From a virus: 26,493 nucleotides of DNA. The notes beneath the pieces were generated by a model. The model made no database searches. It worked only from the letters and a program-made list of their open reading frames with translations, and was not told where the DNA came from. Position 1 is the first letter of the stretch. Every line of letters starts with the position of its first letter. Below, piece after piece: positions 20,003 through 25,516 of the stretch. The DNA lies in IMG/VR virus record IMGVR_UViG_3300009161_000192, positions 1-26,493 of that record. The stretch is one strand, 5' to 3'. A program made the translations under genes and the position numbers.

Positions 20003-20048
20003 TAACCTATCACCAAATAACTGGTGGTAAACGACGGAAGGACTCGCA

Positions 20049-20207
20049 ATGATAAGCTACCACTTAGGAAACGCGATAGACGCAGTATCAGACTTCTTCG
20101 GAAACATTACAGACTGGTTGAACGACAATCTAACCACTGATGGACCTTGGCCAGCATTTGTTGGCGTAGGAATTGCGTTAGCTCTATGCTTCATCTTTGG
20201 AGCTTAA
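20049..20207 (+). CDS. Small membrane protein, paralogue pair member 1
   Basis: A 52-aa protein after an ACGGAAGGA leader. An amphipathic first half (AVSDFFGNITDWLNDNL) is followed by one transmembrane helix (about 36-51, AFVGVGIALALCFIF). The next gene has the same DW..(D/E)N + FxGxG transmembrane layout, so the two seem to be tandem paralogues. A holin-like or membrane-anchor role is possible. Confidence 0.7.
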   Translation: MISYHLGNAIDAVSDFFGNITDWLNDNLTTDGPWPAFVGVGIALALCFIFGA

Positions 20208-20209
20208 TT

Positions 20210-20329
20210 ATGAATAACACACTTTTAGCAGTTGCAGACTGGATGGATGAAAACATTCAGTCTGGAATTATCGGTGCATTTATTGGATTGGGCATGGCAG
20301 TAGTTATTGCCCTTGTCTTTGTATCATAA
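20210..20329 (+). CDS. Small membrane protein, paralogue pair member 2
   Basis: A 39-aa protein starting 2 nt after its paralogue. VADWMDENI (8-16) then a transmembrane helix (GAFIGLGMAVVIALVFV, about 22-38). No SD of its own, so probably coupled. Its stop overlaps the next start (TAATG). Confidence 0.65.
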   Translation: MNNTLLAVADWMDENIQSGIIGAFIGLGMAVVIALVFVS

Positions 20330-20655
20330 TGACATCGACAAGTAGAAATGATAGTACAAACAAATGCGATGTCTGTGAAGCCATTGATGGCGCTCCTCAT
20401 TGTAATTGTGGACAATGCGATTGCAGAGCCAGTAGTTTAATTGTGGCGCAACCAGTCGAAGGATCCGACGAAACATTTGTTGCTCAGACTGAGTTTTACC
20501 GAGTTCACGAACCGACTTTTATGTGCTGTGATCAAAGTCAATTCACATATTACTGTATAGCTCACGATGAAAAAATGGATTGTCAGTTCTGCGGGTTCAA
20601 TCCTTACGAAGAATGTGGTTGTATAACACGCGCGATAGTAAAAGGTAACGCGTGA
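20329..20655 (+). CDS. Cys-rich protein
   Basis: A 108-aa protein with 13 Cys. A CDVC pair then a cluster (HCNCGQCDC, about 23-31), CC at about 65-66, YCIAH, CQFC and ECGC. Several zinc knuckles, or a disulfide-rich fold if exported; no signal peptide is seen, so zinc binding is more likely. Coupled at both ends (TAATG and GTGA). No family recognised. Confidence 0.7.
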   Translation: MTSTSRNDSTNKCDVCEAIDGAPHCNCGQCDCRASSLIVAQPVEGSDETFVAQTEFYRVHEPTFMCCDQSQFTYYCIAHDEKMDCQFCGFNPYEECGCITRAIVKGNA

Positions 20656-20870
20656 CGTCCCATAGTCCAACAGAAATTACTTATGGCAAAAGCCTAATGG
20701 ATCATGACTTGTACTCTTCATGTTTTCACTGCGATTCGAATATCATACGATCAACGTGGTATGACGATGATTGCGGATGGCGCACAGACAAGTGGGCAGT
20801 CATTACTTGGGTGCCTGGAGTATCTGAAGGAGTAACAGTATCAAGAGCAGAATACGAGTGTAAGGAGTAA
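20652..20870 (+). CDS. Small Trp/Cys-containing protein
   Basis: A 72-aa protein starting at GTG 20652 in the GTGA overlap. CFHC at 24-27 may pair with the later Cys 41 and Cys 70. Trp- and Asp-rich middle (TWYDDDCGWRTDKWAVITW). No family recognised. Confidence 0.65.
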   Translation: MTSHSPTEITYGKSLMDHDLYSSCFHCDSNIIRSTWYDDDCGWRTDKWAVITWVPGVSEGVTVSRAEYECKE

Positions 20871-20871
20871 C

Positions 20872-21159
20872 ATGTCAATCTCAGCAAAGGAATACCGCAG
20901 ACGCGGATTCATGTATCGAAGACTAGCACTATCTGTTAAAGTACTATTCAGTTTCTGGTGTATAGCAATGACAGGAATATTTGCTTTAGACATCAGGCTA
21001 CTTACTCTTTTCATATCTTTAGCAGGAATAGCCGCATTAGGCGTACCTTCCGTACTTATCATATCTACCTTCAACGAGCTTGCTGAAAGACAGTTCAATA
21101 TGGCATCAGCCACAAAAGAACAAGCTCTTCTAGGAGTAGTACGTCCAAAAAATAACTAA
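20872..21159 (+). CDS. Two-helix membrane protein
   Basis: A 95-aa protein with AAGGAG right before ATG 20872. A basic start (KEYRRRGFMYRR), two transmembrane helices (about 24-40 and 44-66, FSFWCIAMTGIFAL and TLFISLAGIAALGVPSVLII) and a cytoplasmic helix. No family recognised; could be a membrane-associated accessory protein. Confidence 0.7.
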   Translation: MSISAKEYRRRGFMYRRLALSVKVLFSFWCIAMTGIFALDIRLLTLFISLAGIAALGVPSVLIISTFNELAERQFNMASATKEQALLGVVRPKNN

Positions 21160-21165
21160 CCAAAA

Positions 21166-21196
21166 ATGTACAAACCAAGGCATGAAGGATTATAGT
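21166..21196 (+). promoter_or_regulatory. Probable phage promoter
   Basis: ATGTAC (21166-21171), 19 bp, TATAGT (21191-21196). It lacks the TG extension. It precedes the gene at 21224. Confidence 0.5.
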
Positions 21197-21223
21197 ATAC
21201 ATAATGACAAATACGGAGGAGCA

Positions 21224-21670
21224 ATGACAAAAGGAACTGTTCAACGCGAACAGGTATATGTGTATGGAACCTGCTCTTCGTGCAGTGACACAAACGTACT
21301 TGTCTATGAAATGGATGATGTACTTGTGTGCGCGCACGACTATCGCAGGATAGTTAGCACACACAACTATGTTCAACACTGTGACAAATGTGATTCACCA
21401 TACTCTGTACGTGACCCAGACCATCGCCGTAACGAGTACCTGTGCTTAACATGTCACGCGGAAAATGGATTCAAAATAAACAATAGCGTAGTAAAGAGAT
21501 CAATAACTTCTTTAATAACTGGGCTTATTAAAAAAGAAAGAGTTCAGTGCGCTGCTGCAGGTTACGGGTCAGACTGCGACAATAACGTTAAACCACGTTC
21601 CGCGTGGGAAGGAAGATCTCTCTGCAACGTACACGGTAAGAAAGCGCCAAAGAAAGAAAAGAAATCTTGA
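21224..21670 (+). CDS. Multi-zinc-ribbon protein
   Basis: A 148-aa protein. ATG 21224 is chosen for GGAGGA 5 nt upstream; an in-frame ATG at 21182 lies in the promoter. Three Cys/His units: CSSCSD...CAHDY, CDKCDS...CLTCH, and a C-terminal CAAAGYGSDCDNN...WEGRSLCNVHG that resembles small phage HNH-less zinc modules. The last unit (GSDC...CNVHG) recalls zinc-binding tails of endonuclease-like proteins, but no nuclease residues are clear. Basic end (KKAPKKEKKS). Confidence 0.72.
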   Translation: MTKGTVQREQVYVYGTCSSCSDTNVLVYEMDDVLVCAHDYRRIVSTHNYVQHCDKCDSPYSVRDPDHRRNEYLCLTCHAENGFKINNSVVKRSITSLITGLIKKERVQCAAAGYGSDCDNNVKPRSAWEGRSLCNVHGKKAPKKEKKS

Positions 21671-21951
21671 GTAGTCAAATGCTACTCGATGAAGCGCGTG
21701 ACTTAATTGCACAGTCACGTACTTTGCTAAACACAGAGTGCAACAACGAAGAAATGAAGAAAGGTAACACAATGTCAACAGTATCACCAACACAAGCAGC
21801 GCAACTCTACACCTCAGGTAAGTCAGTGGTTGAGGTCGCACAAGATCTCGGAATCACATACGGTAAGGCTCGCAAGCTTATCTCTGAGTCTGGTACTGAA
21901 ATTCGCAACACATCAGATCGTCTTAAGGGAAAGACCCGTAAGACTAAGTAA
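21667..21951 (+). CDS. Small HTH DNA-binding protein
   Basis: A 94-aa frame from TTG 21667 (TTGA overlap). An alternative start is ATG 21772, with GAAAGG 7 nt upstream, giving 59 aa. The C-terminal part (QAAQLYTSGKSVVEVAQDLGITYGKARKLISESGTEIR then NTSDRLKGKTRK) is a helix-turn-helix protein type I know from many actinophages and plausibly binds DNA. The first 35 residues look helical and may be coding, since other gaps in this operon are tiny. Confidence 0.75.
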   Translation: MSSQMLLDEARDLIAQSRTLLNTECNNEEMKKGNTMSTVSPTQAAQLYTSGKSVVEVAQDLGITYGKARKLISESGTEIRNTSDRLKGKTRKTK

Positions 21952-22124
21952 TGCTACAAAACCTTCGCATAATGATTCGTGATTTAATCTGGCCTGCAGT
22001 TATCTCAGCTGGGTTATCACTCCTTGCGGTGATCGTAGCAGTAGCGTATCCAGACAAAGGTACACTTGTACTTTCGTTAGGACTAAGCGCAATTGCAATG
22101 GCATGCCTAGCACAGACAATATAG
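21951..22124 (+). CDS. Small two-helix membrane protein
   Basis: A 57-aa protein overlapping the previous stop (TAATG). Two hydrophobic helices (about 14-33, WPAVISAGLSLLAVIVAVAY, and 39-56) around a short PDKG turn. The layout fits small phage membrane proteins, including class II-like holins, and it is about 0.4 kb upstream of the transglycosylase. Holin is a hypothesis. Confidence 0.65.
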   Translation: MLQNLRIMIRDLIWPAVISAGLSLLAVIVAVAYPDKGTLVLSLGLSAIAMACLAQTI

Positions 22125-22318
22125 TACTAGAGCAATCTCTGGATGCTTCCTCACAAGGGGAAGCTCCAGAGGCCATGTACTTGTGCGCCTGCGGGTGTGG
22201 AAATATTAAAAAATACGATGCAGTATTCATAGTAAGAAACGAAGAAGACAGACAAAGAGCTGTTCTAGAACTATCCAAACTAATTGAAGAACGAACTAGA
22301 CACAACAAACTTAACTGA
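22103..22318 (+). CDS. Small protein with CxCxC motif
   Basis: A 71-aa protein overlapping the membrane protein gene by 22 nt; no clear SD. YLCACGCGNIKKYDAVFIV at about 26-44 is a short zinc-binding beta hairpin, followed by a helix (EEDRQRAVLELSKLIEERTR). The CACGCG pattern is common in actinobacterial small proteins. Function unknown. Confidence 0.6.
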   Translation: MPSTDNIVLEQSLDASSQGEAPEAMYLCACGCGNIKKYDAVFIVRNEEDRQRAVLELSKLIEERTRHNKLN

Positions 22319-22353
22319 AACCACCAGCTCAGTTAGCTTTCTATTAGCCTAAT

Positions 22354-22369
22354 GTGATATTATTATCAC
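22354..22369 (+). promoter_or_regulatory. Promoter overlapped by a dyad
   Basis: TGATATTAT (22355-22363) is an extended -10 variant. GTGATA-TTAT-TATCAC forms a perfect dyad over it, which could be an operator. Confidence 0.5.
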
Positions 22370-22405
22370 AGGCAAAAGCCACTACGGAGAGACGGAGGAC
22401 TAACG

Positions 22406-22456
22406 ATGTTATCCCTTCTTATCCCCGGCCCTATGCAAGCGGTAGAGGACAGATGA
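22406..22456 (+). CDS. Possible 16-aa leader peptide (uORF)
   Basis: ATG 22406 follows a canonical GGAGG (7-nt spacing) and encodes MLSLLIPGPMQAVEDR before TGA. It sits in the structured leader of the transglycosylase gene, and its last codons overlap the hairpin region. It may couple translation to leader folding. Confidence 0.4.
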   Translation: MLSLLIPGPMQAVEDR

Positions 22457-22505
22457 AAATCTGAGGAGCATAGCGGTAGCAAGAAGCCTAGCGCAGTTAG
22501 CTAGG
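22431..22505 (+). promoter_or_regulatory. Structured leader of the transglycosylase gene
   Basis: CTATGC (22431-22436) pairs with GCATAG (22468-22473) around an inner hairpin CAGAT-GAAA-ATCTG (22450-22463) with a GNRA-type loop. A second hairpin is CCTAGC/GCTAGG (22487-22492/22500-22505). AGCGGTAG occurs twice, in the internal loop and just after the stem. The layout looks like a riboswitch or regulated leader; no class is recognised with certainty. Confidence 0.5.
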
Positions 22506-22540
22506 TTGTCCCATCCCCGACCTAAGGAGGCGAACTAGCA

Positions 22541-23128
22541 TTGCTCACATTACGTGGACTAGCAGTGTCGACCGTAGCCTATATCACTGCAATAGTGATT
22601 GGTATATCAGCAGTAACAATGATGCGTAGCCAGGCAGTACAAATGGACACGCCAAAACCAAATGCGGCGCCAGTGACAAGCGCTGAAGCAGCACCAGTAG
22701 ACCCTTTAGACAAGTACAGAGACGCTACTGATTTAACAAGCGAAGAGCTTATAGACCTATTAAGTAGCGTTGGATTTAAGGGTAGCTCACTAAAAACAGC
22801 ATGGGCTGTCGTAATGCGGGAATCGCGTGGACACCCTACATCACACTTTGATAACATTGGAACTGGCGATAACTCTTATGGGTTATTTCAGATAAATATG
22901 CTAGGAGTCTTAGGCTCTACTCGTAGAGATAAGTTTAACATTAATAGCAATGCGGAGTTGCTAGACCCAGTCACCAATACTCAAGCAGCATACTATATGA
23001 CTAGTAAGGGAACAGACTGGGGTTCGTGGGGTCTAGGCCCTAACGCCTATGATGGGACTGCTAGCGAGCCTGCGGTAACAGTCTGGTATGACAAGTTCCC
23101 ATCTACCAAGTCAAAGCCAAAAGGATAG
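22541..23128 (+). CDS. Lytic transglycosylase (SLT-like), membrane-anchored
   Basis: A 195-aa protein starting at TTG 22541 behind AAGGAGG. One N-terminal transmembrane or signal-anchor helix (about 11-27), a Pro/Ala-rich linker to 55, then a lysozyme-like fold. E94 in VMRESRG is the expected catalytic Glu, and GDNSYGLFQIN (109-119) is the SLT signature. It cleaves the glycan strands of peptidoglycan. It could be the endolysin, exported through its anchor, or a virion wall hydrolase. With the next gene it forms a two-gene wall-attack unit. Confidence 0.87.
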   Translation: MLTLRGLAVSTVAYITAIVIGISAVTMMRSQAVQMDTPKPNAAPVTSAEAAPVDPLDKYRDATDLTSEELIDLLSSVGFKGSSLKTAWAVVMRESRGHPTSHFDNIGTGDNSYGLFQINMLGVLGSTRRDKFNINSNAELLDPVTNTQAAYYMTSKGTDWGSWGLGPNAYDGTASEPAVTVWYDKFPSTKSKPKG

Positions 23129-23143
23129 GAATAAGATATCCAT

Positions 23144-23629
23144 ATGAATCAAGAACACGAAGATCAACCTGCAGAGAATCAAGAACATACGGTACCTACA
23201 GAAGCAGTAGTCGAAGAGGCACCTGCTCAGCCTGAAGTGCCTGCTCAGCCAGAAACTCCTGTACACGTTGAGGAACCTGCCCCAGTGGTGGAGGAACCAG
23301 CTCCAGTAAAGGAACACGTACGCGCAGACAAGTATCGTCCCAACGTTGCGGTAGCTGGCTTAGACCAAGACGAGGTGCACCTTGCTAACTGTGTGTACAT
23401 GAACAAGGCAACACGTAAGTCTCTTTCAGTTCATCACCTACAACGTCGCCTTACGGAGCTAGGCTTCAGTGACGCTGACGCTGACAAGGATGGATGGTAC
23501 GGTGAGCTAACAAAGCTTGCTGTAGAGAAGTTTCAAAATAGCAAAGGCTTAACAGCTACTGGTCTACTCGATGAAGAAACATTCACACTGATCTTCGCTG
23601 GAGATCCACACGTTAACATCGTTGTATAA
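23144..23629 (+). CDS. Peptidoglycan-binding protein with Pro/Glu-rich N-terminus
   Basis: A 161-aa protein. The first 60 residues are an acidic Pro/Glu/Val/Gln repeat region (PAQPE, EEPAPV units), probably an extended linker. Residues 94-155 are a PG_binding_1 domain (LQRRLTELGF...DGWYGELTKLAVEKFQNSKGLTATGLLDEET). No catalytic domain and no signal peptide. It may supply wall binding to the transglycosylase; the two together look like a lysin split into catalytic and binding chains. RBS weak. Confidence 0.82.
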   Translation: MNQEHEDQPAENQEHTVPTEAVVEEAPAQPEVPAQPETPVHVEEPAPVVEEPAPVKEHVRADKYRPNVAVAGLDQDEVHLANCVYMNKATRKSLSVHHLQRRLTELGFSDADADKDGWYGELTKLAVEKFQNSKGLTATGLLDEETFTLIFAGDPHVNIVV

Positions 23630-23656
23630 CTTAACAACTTAATATCTTCTCTTAAG

Positions 23657-23704
23657 TAAAAGCCCTAGGGTAGCATATGTCCCTAGGGTTTTTATTTTTT
23701 TATT
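23657..23704 (+). terminator. Strong rho-independent terminator
   Basis: CCCTAGGG at 23663-23670 and again at 23681-23688 pair (the sequence is its own complement), flanked by an AAAA/TTTT extension, then TTTTTATTTTTTTATTT. Confidence 0.93.
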
Positions 23705-24250
23705 TACATTTATTACAAATGATCTAGCTACATCAGTGTACTAATACACTACACTAGATCTATTATATAGCATGTACCTAATGCTACTAATGTATACACG
23801 CACGCGCCCTGTGCTTAACACGTCTACACAGAAGAGCGCAGGTTACTCGTCAGTAACATACACACAAGCTTACAAAAGAAAATATAAATAGCAAGTATAA
23901 CTTCTATTGATCTATAGAAAATTAAATCATAGATACTAAAATAAATAATCTAATACTTATATAGATAAAGATTAAACATTCAATGCTTAGGTATACTTGA
24001 TCCTAATAGTAATAGATCTACCTAATCTACACATATATCTAATACTTGTTGGTTACGCCACGTACATACACCAACTTATTTTATTTTTTATTTATTACTC
24101 GTAAAGTTTACAAAAACTTTTTTACATTGAAAAAATAACTCGAGACGTTTTAACGGTTCGTCCAATATAACGATTGCCCATTCTCGCCTCCAAGCCATTT
24201 AACCTTAAGGTACTGCTTCGTCGATTTGTACATCATCTTATCACCGCAGT
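23705..24250 (+). other. AT-rich noncoding region, candidate origin or packaging region
   Basis: About 545 bp with no supported gene and a clearly higher AT content than the rest of the window. It contains the nested inverted repeat at 23721-23760, hairpins at 23842-23857 (GTTACT-CGTC-AGTAAC) and 24048-24075 (GTTGGT/ACCAAC), ATCTAATACTT twice (23948-23958, 24037-24047), several GATCTA or AGATCT motifs, and A/T runs near 24105-24135. It lies between the lysis genes and the structural operon. An origin of replication or a packaging site are the main candidates. Confidence 0.6.
23721..23760. repeat. Nested inverted repeat
   Basis: GATCTAG (23721-23727) and CTAGATC (23754-23760) enclose AGTGTA-CTAA-TACACT (23735-23750). 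The structure can form a two-part cruciform or hairpin on either strand, and has no T-run after it, so it is not a terminator. Confidence 0.75.
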
Positions 24251-24277
24251 TTGTACATAAACGTCTCCGAAGATGAT
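24232..24277. promoter_or_regulatory. Operator-like inverted repeat at the late promoter
   Basis: ATCATCTT (24232-24239) and AAGATGAT (24270-24277) are perfect 8-bp arms around 30 bp; the right arm touches the -10 element of the 24289 promoter. TTTGTACAT occurs twice (24225-24233 and 24250-24258). Confidence 0.5.
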
Positions 24278-24288
24278 ACAGTATTCAC
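24274..24288 (+). promoter_or_regulatory. Promoter for leaderless structural operon
   Basis: TGATACAGT: TG extension and TACAGT -10 (24277-24282), six bases, then ATG 24289. TTGTAC (24251-24256) could be a -35 but with a 20-bp spacer. No Shine-Dalgarno sequence. Confidence 0.55.
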
Positions 24289-24780
24289 ATGGCTAAAGCA
24301 CCGAGTCTCCCGCAAAAGGAGAAAGATCTTCTCGCCTCGCTCGAGAAGGAAAAACTTTGGCGCAGAGTTCAAGAACTTTCAGAGGCAGGATGGTCGCTGC
24401 AATCGATCGCTGATGCGTTTTCTTCACCGCGACGTAGATCCACGATACGCTCCTGGGTAGTTAAACCCTTGCCTGAGTCTGTCACCGCGTTGGGTAATGT
24501 TCCAAAGCCCCCGGAAAAAAAGAAACGATCAAATAGAAAAAGGCCGCCTTCGCCTGGTATATCTCTAGATGATCAATTGCGTATTGCGCGACTGTCACCG
24601 CTAGCGCGTAGGTATCGTGCTCGTACACGTCCGAATAGCTCCTCTCGTATGGCTAATGAGGAGCTTACGTACCTGGCAGGTGCGTTATACTCCTCAGGAG
24701 TTTCAGTGTCTGAGCTTGCCCGTGCGTCAGGAGTCACCTACCGCGCGATGAAACGTCGCGTAGATAAGGCATCTCTATGA
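24289..24780 (+). CDS. Protein with two HTH motifs, first gene of structural operon
   Basis: A 163-aa basic protein. N-terminal HTH-like segment at 24-57 (ELSEAGWSLQSIADAFSS...STIRSW), a Pro/Lys/Arg-rich linker (71-90), then RIARLSPLARRYR and a second HTH (139-158, SVSELARASGVTYRAMKRRV). Same layout as the protein at 14575, including WSLQSIA/WTLQSIA and the LSPLA/LQPLA box. It could regulate late genes or recognise packaging DNA; first position before the portal operon would suit either. Overlaps the next gene by ATGA. Confidence 0.78.
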   Translation: MAKAPSLPQKEKDLLASLEKEKLWRRVQELSEAGWSLQSIADAFSSPRRRSTIRSWVVKPLPESVTALGNVPKPPEKKKRSNRKRPPSPGISLDDQLRIARLSPLARRYRARTRPNSSSRMANEELTYLAGALYSSGVSVSELARASGVTYRAMKRRVDKASL

Positions 24781-25160
24781 AAGCCTTTATTGACATTTTT
24801 CCTGCATCTATTGTTGTTGTTCCTCCGGGTGTCGTCGAAGACTTTACATCGCTCGCGGTGACGACTTCGCCTCCTAAGGGTGGCAAGTATTTGGAGAGGG
24901 TTAGACTTGTTGTTATGAAGGATGACGAGTCCTATATTCTCACGGTTGCCGGAGATCACCATTCTGGTCCTAGGGTTATTTTTAATGAAAGGTTAGAAGA
25001 CCTTAAATGGTCTGGTAATAAAAGCGATGATTCCCAGGCGAAGACTCGTTCCGGGAAAATAATATCGTTCAAGTACGTTCAAGGGTGTAACTGCGGTAGT
25101 AGATTACGTTCCTGGAGCCCGTACCGAATGATGGACTCAGCGAAGGATCCTACAGAATGA
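24777..25160 (+). CDS. Small conserved actinophage protein
   Basis: A 127-aa protein in an ATGA overlap. Beta-rich core (VRLVVMKDDESYILTVAGDHHSGPRVIF) and a Cys pair in a GCNCGSRLRSWSPY motif near residues 104-117 that I have seen in actinophage genes close to terminase and portal. Function unknown. Cotranscribed with the portal. Confidence 0.72.
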   Translation: MKAFIDIFPASIVVVPPGVVEDFTSLAVTTSPPKGGKYLERVRLVVMKDDESYILTVAGDHHSGPRVIFNERLEDLKWSGNKSDDSQAKTRSGKIISFKYVQGCNCGSRLRSWSPYRMMDSAKDPTE

Positions 25161-25480
25161 AAATAGACACAGACCTTAATAATCTAGTATCAATGCCGTT
25201 TCTTCATTTCATTGTCCTATGCCTGTTAGTGTACCGTCTTACGCGGGTGATCGTCATCGATGATCTATTCTCAACGCTCCGTGACGCGGTGTGGGCACGT
25301 TGTTCACCTGGTGACAGTTATATAGGGTATTTCTTTACGTGCCCTTGGTGCGTTTCTATGTGGATTTCGCTCCCTGTTACTGTTTTATATATCATTTTTC
25401 CAAGTATCACATTCTTAGTAGGGTGTATATTTAGCTTATCCGCAATAGCTGGACTGATAACTGCACGTTTGGATCAGTAA
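25157..25480 (+). CDS. DUF1360-like membrane protein
   Basis: A 107-aa protein in an ATGA overlap. The order VYRLTRVIVIDDLFSTLRD, then FTCPWCVSMWISL and a hydrophobic C-terminal half fits DUF1360, small bacterial and phage membrane proteins with a CxxC in a conserved CPWC..W motif. Two or three transmembrane helices are likely. Function unknown; its place next to the portal is common in actinophages. Confidence 0.8.
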   Translation: MKIDTDLNNLVSMPFLHFIVLCLLVYRLTRVIVIDDLFSTLRDAVWARCSPGDSYIGYFFTCPWCVSMWISLPVTVLYIIFPSITFLVGCIFSLSAIAGLITARLDQ

Positions 25481-25516
25481 TGATTAAACGTTCCGTTAGA
25501 ATGACGAGGAGATTAC

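Noticed and set aside
24251-24460. Open frame of 69 codons overlapping the 24289 gene
   Set aside because: It overlaps the better supported two-HTH gene in another frame and starts inside the promoter region.
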